In this document: positions 22,850 to 35,934 of the stretch, one piece after another
Numbering within the stretch: the first letter of the stretch is position 1
Layout of the letters: each line of letters begins with the position of its first letter
NCBI RefSeq assembly: GCF_000764305.2
Contig: NW_025942403.1
Location: 558,001-622,000, forward strand
Origin: Hyalella azteca
Taxonomy: Eukaryota > Arthropoda > Malacostraca > Amphipoda > Hyalellidae
Reading direction: 5' to 3'
DNA length: 64,000 bases
Made by a program: the position numbers and the translations under genes
Notes under the pieces: generated by a model
Seen by the model: the letters and a program-made list of their open reading frames with translations, nothing else
Database searches by the model: none
What the model was told of the DNA's origin: nothing

Positions 22850-25800
22850 ACTTTACCATCTTACTGACAGAGAAGCACTTAGCAAGGTAGTTGGATGGTT
22901 TAAGCTGGTCCACGTGATGGTTAGCTCTACGCGACCGGGTTCCGCTCTATGATTAACCATTCAAATAGTCTTTGTTGCAGCGGGCGCTACACAGACGCTT
23001 CGCTGCGAGAATGTGTTACTGAAATACAACCTTTAACATGTAGGGTCATAAGGACCAAGCCGGTGGAACTACGGGCAACCGCCATAGCTTGCGTTGTTGG
23101 ATAAACTGATGACTAATATCAATAAGATGACTTCATATCTGATAAAGTTAACAAGACACTGCTTATGAACAAGTCATTTGCATTTGCATGATGAAAAACC
23201 CACGAAAATATCCCAAACAGGTGAAAAATAAACTGTACTGATAGCTGAACCTGATGTTGATTTTTTAGACGCTGGTCTTGAGCTTGGCTGCAACATAATT
23301 ATCCGATGAAATATTTGAGAACGTACGTTCTCGAGGTTCGTCTTGATAATTTGAGTGGCGAGAGATCGATGTTTTGCCTGTTAGCTCAAGAGCTCTCCGC
23401 CATGGCACTGATTTTGGTCGAAGAAGAAACAGGCCGGCTTTGGGTTTGACATTCCAGCACTTAACGTTTAATCGATGAAGAAATAAGCCGATAAAAACTT
23501 CCATATTTTGCAATCCATTATTCTAAATTAGAGCCATGTATGCAGCCCTTTCGTAGAAAGAATTTATAATACCAACCTAGAATTGGGATAACTTATGCTG
23601 CCTGTAGTACATGCAAGCTCGACGGAAAGAAAATTGGTTAGTTAAAGAAAATTGGTCATGAATATCTTGATGCCTGAGATTTGCATGCAGTGTGGGCTTG
23701 AACGCACCCATCAATAACATACACTCCATAAAATATATTACAACATACACTCCATAAAATATATTACAAAGACCATGGAGCTGTCGAACAACCCTGCGAT
23801 GTAAGCAGAGCGTTCAACTGATTCCGACATTTCATTCAGAACGACATATTAAAAATTATAAAGCCTATATTTTTTATATATGATAATTATGTTTCATTTG
23901 TTTAAATAATTAATGCATGAATGCTTACTTATGGCCGATGTTAGAACACCATCTATAAAGAGTGCAGATTATTTGGTAAAAATTTCAAATGCATCTTACT
24001 TTCTCACTTTGAATAGTTAATCTCTGGAATAAAATTTGATCTAATCCTCATTTTTTAAGATTAAATGGTTTCTTTACTTACCGAAATTATGTTTCCGCGC
24101 CAGTCATCGGTGTGACGCGGCGCGATTTGATCAAAAATTAGAACTTCAGAGCTCCAGAACCTAATGCACTCCAGCCTATCAACTCGAATCTATTCAGTCA
24201 TCAGATGAGTCGAATTTCACTCAATAAAATCAAATGAAAGTCGCAGGAGAGTGGCAGAGATCAAGCGATGCCCTAAATGGTGTGCAGTGGGTTGTGGCGA
24301 TGGACCCATATTTCGGGACTCTTTTGAGGATTATCTGTGGAGCGGCTTTTTTACAAAAAAAAATTAAAGAAGCCTTTATGTTGCGAGTTATGTACTTCTA
24401 TTGAACTGTCACCAAGACAAAGTAGACGCGATTTGGACTGCAATCTTGTACTCAAAACTTATTCAACAACAAACAGCCGCTCGATCAGGCCAACCGCATG
24501 CAGCGCATGGAGGGGCATCTGCTTTTGTGATTTGCTCTGCAAACTTCAAAAGAAAAAACCTCGGTCTCTATTGACGCCATGGACTCTTTGCTTGTCCTCT
24601 GATATGGAACTTGGGGCGCGAGGAATGGAAAAAAACCCCACCCATGAGATAATATGAAGCTCTCCGCCTGATGAAGCGCTCACTAATTATGATCGAGTTC
24701 TTGCTGACGTCGCCGCTTCAGCAGTGCACGGCAGTGTCGGCTTCGTGTTCCGCGCTGACGTCGGGTCGTAACAATGTCAGGATGCGTACTCGAGAGCAGG
24801 GAAGCAAATTTAAACATAACGTAAAATATATCCCCCTTATCGCATATTTTTTTAAACCATAGTTATCGAATAATATTATGCTTATTAAGGGAAATTGCTC
24901 CCTGGTTACCCCATTGCGAACCACGGTTTACTCGCTGTAAGAAGTTCGGCTGTTCGTAGACGTGCTGAGCCGCTGCTCCAACTAGCGAGCATCCGTGGCC
25001 CCACGATGCGTGTTTTCCAGGCCGCGGTTCACCGCTGACGAGCACCGAAGTTTGTTTTCTGACGGGAGTTTTGTGGTTTGCCAAGACATCGACAAAAGCT
25101 CCCGCCTCGGTGTTTTATGATGCATTTTACTGCCATTTAAAAAAAGCCATCTTCCGCTGGTGAGCCATGATGAGCAACTTAAGGGCGAAGTTCTAAGCGG
25201 CCGACCGAACTAGAGTGCCAACAAGAACCATGATTTGAGGCTATGTCGAGAAATTTATGGGAAATCAGTAATTTTGAATTAACCGCTAACTCATTTTGTT
25301 AGAGAACAATTATTCAGACGCATTAATTATTGATGATGAATCAAATCAACATTGATATTCTGACAAGCGCTCAGATGCAATCCAAGTTTTGAAAAAGTTG
25401 AATAATTGTGCCATTTGTGTGAATTTAGCTGCATTTTTTTTCTATTTCAGCTGAACAGGTGTGGCTAATTGAATTTCATCAAAAATCACCTTGAATGCAG
25501 TATAACATCGAGGCCCGAACAATTTATCTAGCTTGTCAGCGTGACCTCACAAATTTCAATTCCAAAGTTGGTCATGATGAGGAAGGTGAAACCAATATTG
25601 AAATGATAAGACCATTCATCTCAGCAAAATAATTACACTAAAATCAAGGACAACCGAGCATTTGTCAATGTCTGGCCAACCATAAGCCAGCGATAACTTG
25701 AGACCTGGTGTATGGTTGTTAATATTGCTGCATTTCCTGACGACAGCCGGAAGGCCCTGGAGTGGACGAAGACCAGACGCCCGGCGGTCCACGAAGCCTT

Positions 25801-27800
25801 TAATAAATAACGCTGAGCGATCCTGTGCGGCCACCAGCGTGTAATTGAGCGTCGTGTTGAGTAAACACTCAACTCTTCATCTGTGACGCGTTAACGGAAT
25901 TAGACTTTTTCTTTTTATAATTCATTTTAATTGAACGTATTTCCTGGACTCGTAGATGAATATTGGATGCTATTCTCCAAAGCATGATGGGTTAGATCAA
26001 GAACTAGTGTGACCTTAAGATACGAGGAAATTAATTTGATGTTACAATAGTCAAGCGGTCGTATTTTTATAATGTCCATTATGCATGTAACATCTGGTCT
26101 ATAATGAAATATTATTGCTTCAGAGATTGAGCCGTACGCCAACCATTCATTGTTTACAACATTTTAATAACAAAATGAAATTAAAATTTAACCATGCACA
26201 AAGTTGGCAGTTAGATAGTTTAATTTAAACAGGTAAGTGTGGTCAATGGTATACAATCAGTATAGGTTCTTGTGACTGCGATCATCCGTTCCACGTATTT
26301 GACTCTTATTGGTCATTTCGATTATGATATAACTCTGAAATGATAAATTCAATTTAACATTCGCTGAAAATAAATGCCATACTCATCTTAGATAAATTTT
26401 GTTTAATGATGAATTTATATCGCGGGTTCTTTGCCGCTATATGAAAAGCAAACGCAAGGGGACTTCTGACGATAGTTAACCAAACGCTATACGTAGTGTG
26501 AAGCTATTCGGGTATGTCAGGAATAATTCGTATTGTGTACATGAATGTTCAAGATATGCGCCTTACACCTTGTAACAATACAAGCTATTTGAAACATTTT
26601 GAGATAAAATTAGTATCAAGTACATAATATAAGGAAATATAACAAGTTAGATGAACATAACAGGAGATAAATTAAGATATTGCTACAAACAATGGCGGAC
26701 ATGGCTGAAATGAGCTTTCATGATTTATTAAAGGGGTAGAATTATTAGTCGGTTTGCAGTCATTTTCGAGTCAGCACGGTGCATGAGTACATGTGCCGAG
26801 AATGGATGGATGCAGCTACTCAGCTCTATGCAACTACTACCTCTGTTCAGCAACTACGTCTGTTCAAACAGGCAGCTACAGGTCACTTTGGATCAAAGTA
26901 ACGTAAATTTTAATGGTTTGTGGATATTGATAGTTTTTAACAATTTTGCTTTTGATATGCAGTGCAAATAGTGGTCTTAGTGACCACCCTGGTCACAAAT
27001 TTGCTGACAATTACTTCTTGAACCAACCTGCCGCTAGTTACGGTCAACATTCACATCGCAGTACACGCGGCGCGTCCCACGAGTGAAGGGTTCCGTCTGC
27101 CCCTACATAACCCCTCGGGGCGACGCTTCGTGGAATATCCTTTTTTTCACATCCGTCACCAATGATAGGGTTTGTCAGCGTATATCAAACAGCGGATTAT
27201 CCAGAGGAAATATTGGGTGATGATAGCAGTGGAGGTCTTAATTGACTGATAATTCTAGTCCCGGTAATAAGCTCGAATGATATTATTATGGCCCTTGACT
27301 GAGGACAGGTTGGTTGCATCAGAGGCGGTAGACTTAATCTTATCATTACAGAGACAGACAAAAGAAAACATTCAATGCGTACAGCAACTTATCATTGCAG
27401 TGGCAGGCAGAAGAAAGCATACAATGTTTACTGTATACTCATGATTTTCATGATATACTTGCGCATTTACGAACGTAGAGAGCAGTACAATAGTGCTACT
27501 GGTAATGGCAGTATGAGATCTTTTTCCCACACTACATGTGTGACCAAGCCCAATGTATTTGAAATGGTTTGCATTTTTTGCTCTGCGAAATTAGAGGTAA
27601 GCACAACTGTGATCATTATTTTTTAAAATTACTTTTTTCGAATAGTCACAAATTCAGTATTTTCTGTTTCTCCTTGATATTCAACTTATTCAACAGAGCT
27701 ATCCGCATTCCATTAAAATATAAAAATAAACAGACCTAGTATTTCTAGGTATCTAAAAACTTTTATTTTTGTATGTTTAATATCATGAATGCAGATGCTC
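22850..27800. other. No supported gene
   Basis: Includes a two-copy 28-bp repeat (catacactccataaaatatattacaa) at 23727-23768. 24655-24770 contains a short protein-like plus frame (P-P-D-E-A-L-T-N-Y-D-R-V-L-A-D-V-A-A-S-A) of fewer than 40 codons without splice support. Otherwise AT-rich with random frames. Confidence 0.4.
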
Positions 27801-27812
27801 TGGTTCCATAAA

Positions 27813-28765
27813 AAAATTCTCATGCAGGCAATACGGATTAAATCATATATGCTGCATGGTATTGCTTCACTATTCATGTAAGCTCAATAATGATGCTTCA
27901 CTATTCATGTAAGCCGCATGATATTGCTTCACTATTCATGTAAGCCGCATGATATTGCTTCACTATTCATGTAAGCCGCATGGTATTGCTTCACTATTCA
28001 TATAAGCTGCATGATATTGCTTCACTATTCATATAAGCTGCATGATATTGCTTCACTATTCATATAAGCTGCATGGTATTGCTTCACTATTCATATAAGC
28101 TGCATGATATTGCTTCACTATTCATATAAGCTGCATGATATTGCTTCCCTATTCATATAAGCTGCATGATATTGCTTCACTATTCATATAAGTTGCATGG
28201 TATTGCTTCACTATTCATATAAGCTGCATGATATTGCTTCCCTATTCATATAAGCTGCATGATATTGCTTCACTATTCATATAAGTTGCATGGTATTGCT
28301 TCACTATTCATATAAGCTGCATGATATTGCTTCNNNNNNNNNNNNNNNNNNNNNNNNNNNNNNNNNNNNNNNNNNNNNNNNNNATGATATTGCCACTCAA
28401 TACTTGTACGCTGCATGATATTGCACGCAATACTTGTACGCTGCATGATATTGCACGCAATACTTGTACGCTGCATGATATTGCCACTCAATACTTGTAC
28501 GCTGCATGATATTGCACGCAATACTTGTACACTGCATGATATTGCACGCAATACTTGTACGCTGGTAACGCTGCATGATATTGCCACTCAATACTTGTAC
28601 GCTGCATGATATTGCACGCGATACCTGTACGCTGCATGATATTGCCACGCAATACTTGTACGCTGCATGATATTGCCGCGCAATTCATGAACACTGCATG
28701 ATATTGACACGTATTTCATGCCCGCTGCAAGGTATTGCTACTTAACTAATTTTTGATATTGCTAC
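27813..28765. repeat. Large 30/31-bp minisatellite array with internal gap
   Basis: Left of the gap are about fifteen copies of gcatgatattgcttcactattcatataagct (31 bp; early copies have catgtaagcc). Right of the gap is a related family, gctgcatgatattgc(c)ac(t/g)caatacttgtac, of 30-31 bp. Both share the core gctgcatgatattgc, so they are two subfamilies of one array. Copies decay at both ends. Confidence 0.92.
28334..28383. other. Assembly gap (50 Ns)
   Basis: Fifty Ns lie within the tandem array, exactly between its two subfamilies. The true array length is unknown. Confidence 0.99.
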
Positions 28766-28769
28766 GCAA

Positions 28770-30930
28770 TATGATCAAATAATGTATTTTATCGTTATCA
28801 CGGTGGAAGCGATGGCTTTATAGCTTTGGCTTTTGAGCGACCAACATTGCGGTAGTTTCCAGGATGCTCTAATGGCCGAGGTCGATTAACGTTACGAACG
28901 CGAAGATTAATTTCAGATAATTCTCGACTAAAAGAATGGCTTATCGCGGTTCCTTGGTGATAAAAATACGGAACTGGTCTTTATCGATCTCCATATTCCT
29001 CAGGCCATGAGACCTGCGGAATAGGGCACCCCAGATATTGATGATAAATGTTACCTCCGATACCTTCAACATGATCTAACTTTACACCTAAAAATATAGG
29101 TTTAACATCAATTCATGATTCAGCTTCTACATCCATTACCATATAGCTGCATTCTTACATTGAACCAATAAGTATTGGATTGTTGTATATCGCTACTTTT
29201 AAAAATGCAGCTAAGCTGATTCAACAGCCAACGGTGTAATTTATCTGTCAATATAATATAAAACTGAAAGCTAAATTATAACGTAGTAATTATTTTATAG
29301 TATAGCGTTCAAAAATCATACACATTATTTACATATACTTTTTTAATGCCTGAAATAGATTCACCTGCTCGATTTAAAAAGAGTATTTATAGTATACACG
29401 AACAACTGACTTCCAATTAATACTTGCAGAATAACAAAAAATCCAGGCGTAGATAAAGATTTTACCTTTAATTTACTTCTACGATATCAAATAAAACACA
29501 CGACAACAGTAATTTAATAAATGAAAACACAAACCTGAACAATAATTTGTATGAAATTTTCTAAGCTGATTCTGAGAGTTATAGTAATGTAAACAATTGT
29601 AATCATTCTTCATTTCGACAGGCAGCTTGGTCAAAAAATATTATTCAAGAGTAATATAATTACAATTGGAAGAAAGAAATTTGCATCGACAAAACTTTAA
29701 TCTGTTAAGTTTCAGAAGTTATATATGGAAATTTTTATATAATTATATTACATATAGTTTTTTATAAATTTATTATTTTATTTTTTATCGTTGAATAAAC
29801 GTTGAATTAAACGTTGTTTTGTTGAACCGACGTTAATCAAACGTTATTTAAACGATTATTGTCTGACAGGATGTTTGTACGTATATGAAGGGAATGAAGG
29901 GCCACTTACCGCTCAAAAACATTCAGCTCAAAGAGAAGATTATTTATTCAATAATAATTTGTATGTACAATAGATTAAATTCAAAGTATGGAGACCGAAA
30001 ATTTACATTTTGCCTCTTAAGTATGTTATTGCTGACAGAGAGCGGATGTAACCTTAGTCCCAGAAGTTCAATGAGCCTCAAGCAACATAGTCGGTATTGG
30101 CAAAAATATGTCCTTTCATCCGCTAAAATATGATTACTTTCCATCTCAAAACAGAGAATGGAAAACTTTATGCAGATATAAGCTACTATTCTGCGTGTGT
30201 AAACTTGCTTTGGTCCTAAAATCTTTGCAAATAGAACGGAACACTCCTGGGAGGGTCGTCCATTTTAAAGACGCTCGTGTTTCCTGTACAACAAATAAAA
30301 GATGAGCAGAGATGGTGAAACGCCTGCGTTAATATAGCTCAATTGTGAACCGCTTCATTGTCTCGTAAATGTCGACACAATAATGATGGTCCTGTGCATC
30401 TCACGTGTCAAGCAATCAAAGGAATAATGGTCGACTTGATAATTCATAGTAATTACTGCCGGACAATAATCAGAACTCACAAACACATTAATTTTATTTA
30501 ATTTTTAATTAATTATGAAGGGTGAATCATAACCATCAATCATATGAATTATGGTCGTGGGTCCTGTCACGCTTAAAAATTTTATGTGTTGAAAATAAAT
30601 TAATATACAACAGTTTACAATGAATTACTACGCGTGATAGGTTACGTAGACTATGAATTTTCTACTATTTCAGTCAAGTGAACAGTGAACAGTTAATCAA
30701 ATAATCGTTTAGTGACATATTATTGAAGACCTCAACTATTGCATGGAATCATTATTCCGACACCCCAAATGTTCAAATGCCATTTTCCCTCCGACGTTCG
30801 TTGACTGCTTTGTTTGCTCGCTGACTAAAAGTTGATCTGTAGAAGAAATAATTTCAGGCCATTTGATTTTGTCGTCGATTGCTTTGAACGCCTGTGAACA
30901 AAGCGAGCAGTGTTTTACCAACCTTAGGCG
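28770..30930. other. No supported gene; one motif cluster
   Basis: AT-rich. At 29789-29856 six copies of (a)acgtt(g) occur in gttgaataaacgttgaatta-type context. Otherwise nothing recognisable. Confidence 0.4.
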
Positions 30931-30934
30931 CGTG

Positions 30935-30960
30935 TATAAATACAAAAGTGATCAGTCAGT
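30935..30960 (+). promoter_or_regulatory. Candidate core promoter (TATA box plus TCAGT initiator)
   Basis: TATAAATA at 30935-30942 is followed by two overlapping arthropod-type initiators TCAGT (30952-30956 and 30956-30960). The TATA-to-initiator spacing of 19-23 nt is shorter than the usual 30, which weakens the call. A short frame with a hydrophobic start (M-G-L-I-A-E-L-S-L-V-L-I-G-A-A-S-C) begins at the ATG at 31019. Confidence 0.3.
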
Positions 30961-31232
30961 TGACCGAGCACAAGCCAATCGGAATGAGATTGAGAGTCCG
31001 GAGCGAGGATTAATTTAGATGGGACTGATAGCCGAGCTATCGCTTGTGCTCATCGGCGCTGCATCCTGCCGTGAAAATAATTCTCTACGCATTTTTCACC
31101 GTCACTAACTGGCAGCAGACAAAGAAAATCTTCATCCGCGGAAACGATCGATTGTTTGTGTACGAACGAAATACGTCAAGCGTTTGCATAAGAAATAATT
31201 ACTGTGTTTGTTTCATGGAAGTTGCGGAGAGA

Positions 31233-31317
31233 CAGCTGCGGGCCAGCAAGCGGTTGTGCCGGGGGTTCGCGATTGGTTGGGAGCGGTTAACCCCCTCAAC
31301 CGCTGGCCCCCCAGCTG
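31233..31317. repeat. Imperfect G+C-rich inverted repeat
   Basis: The left arm 31233-31267 (cagctgcgggccagc...gggggtt) pairs with the right arm 31289-31317 (aaccccc...gctggccccccagctg) around a 21-nt loop, with a few bulges. The 60-codon ATG-initiated plus frame starting at 31214 reads through it. The structure would form a strong hairpin in DNA or RNA. Confidence 0.7.
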
Positions 31318-31573
31318 AGCGCTTTGTGATTCCAACACCAGGGGTCTCCACCACCTCACTGTTTCTAAGCAAACACTACGCACTTCTAACATAAACTTCA
31401 AAGGTCATAAAATGCACAGAGTTCATGTCAAGAAATGAAATTTCAGACTTCACAACATCTCGTTCATTGTTCGCGAGCGCTACAGACCGATATGATCTAT
31501 TAGAACGCATCACTGTCTACCAAAGGTAACAAATTGATCAATTTCGCTCGTGTCATCCTACAGGATTTTCTAG

Positions 31574-31767
31574 CGAGAAAAGACGTTATTCTTTGAATAT
31601 TCAAGAGCAGCCATCACGGAAGAAGCCATTATTGATGGATCGCAAGCGGCGAAGGGTTTTTCAAATGGCGGACGGATGATGCACCGCCGCTCGCCTTCGC
31701 CCTCCCGTCGGCAAGCTTTCGACAGGCAACGCTCAGGCACACAAACCGATTACCATAGACATGACAA
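31574..31767 (+). CDS. Candidate coding exon, basic Ser/Arg-rich
   Basis: A 65-codon frame bounded by TAG on the left (usable as a splice acceptor, ttttctag) and A/GTAAAA on the right (donor, or AAG TAA stop). It reads E-Y-S-R-A-A-I-T-E-E-A-I-I-D-G-S, then M-M-H-R-R-S-P-S-P-S-R-R-Q-A-F-D-R-Q-R-S, then G-T-Q-T-D-Y-H-R-H. The 31640-31740 part is strongly G+C-rich and has coding-like third positions. No family is recognised. Confidence 0.38.
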
Positions 31768-31769
31768 GT

Positions 31770-34700
31770 AAAAGTTGTGGACTTTTAGAGGCGTTCGGCG
31801 TTCATGAACTCCCATGGCGAGGCTTTTATCGCAGCGCCGAGTGATTGTTTATTCAAAACAACTCATAATCTCATTAGACCTCGCAAAAACACGTGCACCG
31901 ACGCGCCATTCTTTGCTCTTGGTCTGTTATTTGCGATCAAAAGTGGGCATCGAGAATTTAATGTCGACAAAATTGTTATGATGCATATAGTACAAATCAA
32001 ATTGCGTGCTCCCGACTTCTGTCCTACCATTTATGATATTGAAATAAATTAGTTGCACGTAAAATTGTATTATAAAAAAGTCACCTTACGGTTCTCAGTA
32101 CTTCCAAAAAAATTTTACAATATTCAGAGACCACAGATTGTATCTGTATTCCAGAATTTCCGAATTAACGATGGAGCTATATTTAGACTCGGAAAAGCTT
32201 TCTGGGAAGATATGGTAAATGTTGTGGAATTAATTTTGCTTTTAAGTTGTATAGTGAATTTGCGATCCAAGCAATCGAGTGAAATTGAAACAATCTAATA
32301 ACTCGTCAAAGAGAAAACAAGCACTTGGAAGTAGCAGGCTCAAAGAGGCCGAAAATAAAAATAATGATTAATGGCGAAGCGCAATAATTTAAAGCACACA
32401 GGAATTGATATTTGTCCAGCGCTTGCATTTGCTGAACACAAGTGCAGTCCGTAAATTATATTTGCCACTTCGCTAAACGTAGGAGCTTCGTTGCAGGGTC
32501 CGGCGAAGCTCCCTTCTTATTATTCAAAGAAAATTGGAAAGCAGCGCACCTCGCCTGAGCCTAAAACGCCAGCGCCTCATAAACTAACATAGTCGCTCAT
32601 AAATCAAGGCAGTAATGAATAATTTTGCGCCGCACAATCAATCAACGACGCTGAGGTACCCGAGTACATCTCTACCTTACTGGGAATCATGGAGGCACGC
32701 AAGGAGGCCAAACATTAGGTCCTGATCGGCCTACGGAAACACATGAGTGATTTGCAATAAGAATGGCGACGGTTGCCAGCCTGCAAGGTACTAATGTCGA
32801 ATGGATAAATTTGGATGATTGCAAAAATATTTACGGCTGAGAGTGATTTCAAAAATTTTTGCTCCTTGCAAATATCATGCTTTTCACTTTGAGCATAATC
32901 TAAGCATTCTAATTTTTTCAATTGTAATATATGCAAGAAAATTTCTTGATTAGCCTTCGATATTGTGTTCATCATTAATATGCAATTATAACAGCAACAT
33001 TTCTCACATATTCATTTACCAAAAGCGGTACAAGGTAAACGCACCTGTACAAATATGATTAATTGTTCCTATCATCTGGCATCCGATTTTCCTTGCTCGC
33101 AACTTAGTTTTGAAGATAAATTTGCAGCTCAGTGGTCAATACTCCTTGACCTTGGCTGTTTGCATATAATTTATTACATGCATAGGGGGGACTCTAAGAT
33201 TTAATTTAGCGAATCGCAAACACAAGCGATGAATCTGTGCGCATTGAATCTAAACAAAAAAGGTCATTTTTGGTACAAAAATTAATGATTTGTGTTTAAA
33301 ATGACACTATGTAATTTTACATTAGTATAATGTCCATCAAATCTCATTTGCCAAGCTTTGATGTCCAATGTATTTCGCCAATCATCGCAACAAAATAAAA
33401 AGATTAAGACTAATTATTCTCCCGTTATCTCAAAATGACTTGCGTCGCCTTTCGCTAAACTTCGGGGATCGCAAGAAAGTTCCCAGGCACAAAGAGTTAA
33501 TTTCCAAATGGAAACGCATCAAGTTTTGAGTAGGGTTTGGCCCACCTCATGGTGGGTCAATAAATCATCGATGGAGCTGAAGCGAGTGAGATACGAGCTT
33601 CTTGAGGTACTCAGATCTGAGATAACCAGCGCAAAGATCGGGTGAGGCTGGGAGAGCTAAAGCTGAAATGCAAGCATCGCCATCTTTAAATTAATTTGAG
33701 AGTTCAAATTAATAAAACTCAGTTACATATGACACGCAATAAGTTCTTCGTTTTGATATGTACAGTGGACCAATGTCGTGAGTAACATACAAGTGCAAAA
33801 CAACGAGAGCCAAGGCTTTCTAAATGAACCGACTGACTCATGAGCGAGCCATTTTTGTCCAAGAAGACAAATACTCAGAGCCAGTCATTCGTCTTCCAGG
33901 CGAGAAAATGTTAAACCATTTTCTTCCAGACCAATTCCCCCGGAGTCGGGAGGATGCCACTTTAGATTTATGAAAATAGGTTATATGTACGTTCATCAAA
34001 TTAAAGGACGCCAGCAGTGTTGCAGGAGAGATGTTTTTCTACGAAACAAAATCCCCACATTGCTTTTGATCGACGAGTGAAGCCTCAGATTGTGATTAAG
34101 ATCACATCAAATGACATTTGGAATTTGCTTGGCTTGCATAGTTATCAGCAGCAACAAACGCTGTAATACAATAGTATAGAATGTACAAGCTAATTATTTA
34201 AAAGTTCGAGTTGCAGCTCCGCTCACATCAGCCCGGTCGAGCTGTCTCTCTGTCTCTGGCAAACTAACTGCAAGGGGTCCACCTCCTACGGCCAGCAGTC
34301 ATGATACTCCCTCATAGCCTCGTTACTATACGGTCCATAGTAAAGCTGGACAGTCGCAACGCCTCAAGTCGTTCTTCACAGTTCATCTAACAGCTCATCT
34401 TAACGAAGGTGTGCTCGTATCTTGTCTCTTACACACACTTGAACACGCGTCTTCTCCCCCTCCAACACTCCCTCACTTTTACCCGTACGTTGATCCTTCC
34501 TATGAACTTCGTGTAACCTTTCGGAAATTGCAAACCGTAATCTAAAACAGAAATGAGCGAGGAGAAAGAAACTCATATCTCTGAAATGACAACAAATCTG
34601 AGTCCAAAAGAACGCACGCATGGCTTTCACGATAGAAAGTTTCCCTGTCGCGGCAATCAAGGAGACCTAATATATTCCGTTGAACTCGTGCTCTTTGGCA

Positions 34701-35890
34701 TGGAACGCCGCGTCGAGAACTGTCCGGATAGAGCTTACGGAATTGAATTTTCATCCTTAATGTACGGCTGCATTAATTTGCTTCAACTGTACCAGCTTGT
34801 TAACCGAAAAAGATAAGAGCGAAAGATACGAGCTGCGATCAATGTTTTGAATTGTTATGCGAGTTCACACAGCGGTTACGGGCCTTCCTGCTGCTGCTGC
34901 TCACGTTCTACTGGATTGGTCAAACTTCGAGTTGGACTTCCCTAAAAAAACATGAATATTATCGTAAAAATTAAATCGCATTTGTCTAAAATATATTTGC
35001 AAAAGAAAACTTTCAGCAGGGCGTATTTTTTTAGTCCAAAAATAAGTGAATTTTAGTAAATCCTCCCTACGCTTTGTGACTACCCTCAGCGAATCCTACT
35101 ATTTGGCTACCCTCAACGTATAGTAACTTTAAATCTTATGAGAACCGAAAACTCTCATGAGGATGATAGGTACTGCATGGAGAGATTCAAGTGAGTATTC
35201 TTCGTAAACGATTCTAGAACTTTTCTTTGCCCAAATTGGAAGTAAACACTAATAACTCTCCTCTTATAAATATCGTACAATATTCCTGTACTCATTTAGC
35301 AAACTTCGAACAAATTCATTACCTAAGCAGAGCAAATTGTTACATATAGTACATGAGGCTTTGAATGCATGTCGAAATAATAGAAGATCTCGACGAGCAT
35401 CATCTGTCTGCTCGCATTCAAACTAAAATGTTTCAGCAGCAGAATTCACACAAATTAAATTACTTTTTGATAAATCGTCCAATCGATTGACAGTAAAAAT
35501 TTCACTGTGCCGTTCTGTATATATACAAAAAAATCGTGATCTTCCACTTCATAGACTCGTTTTATGATTTATTCGAAAATGTCATGAACCAGGCTAATGA
35601 AAAAATATGCAAGGAGAAGATGTCATTGATATAACAAAACGTTAATGTTCGTTAATTTGGATAATGAAGAAATTGCCTGAGATGAACTGTACAGCAAGAG
35701 CTAATGATTATGTATATCAAGAGTTAAAATTAAACCAGATATCTCATGCAGTGTCTCCGAGGGGCCAAGGTCAAAAAGATTGAAGCAGCGAGTTACGAGC
35801 TCGAAACTAACAGCTATCTGAGAAAATTTTGGACGAAATCGGTGAGGGAGCCAGCTAGGCAGTTAAGAACAGCAAAATATGTAGCAGTTA
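31770..35890. other. No supported gene
   Basis: AT-rich to mixed sequence. The opposed frames at 34400-34816 have no domain or splice evidence. No arrays seen. Confidence 0.4.
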
Positions 35891-35893
35891 ATA

Positions 35894-35932
35894 GCAGGTT
35901 CGAAGCCCGCAACTAGCTCTACAACTGAGCGA
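35894..35932 (-). other. tRNA-like fragment, possible SINE head
   Basis: The minus strand reads GCTCAGTTGTAGAGC (D-arm-like, box A), then five bases, then GCGGGCTTCGAACCTGC (T-arm-like, box B with one wobble pair). An anticodon arm is missing, so it is not a working tRNA. Truncated tRNA-derived heads of this kind occur in SINEs. The overlapping frame gives the typical V-A-G-F-E-P-A peptide of such elements. Confidence 0.4.
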
Positions 35933-35934
35933 TG

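Noticed and set aside
27813..28765. CRISPR-like array
   Set aside because: The units are contiguous with no unique spacers, the context is eukaryotic and no cas genes exist. It is a minisatellite.
34400..34816. Opposed frames of 70-87 codons
   Set aside because: No domain, splice site or composition difference that would favour either strand.
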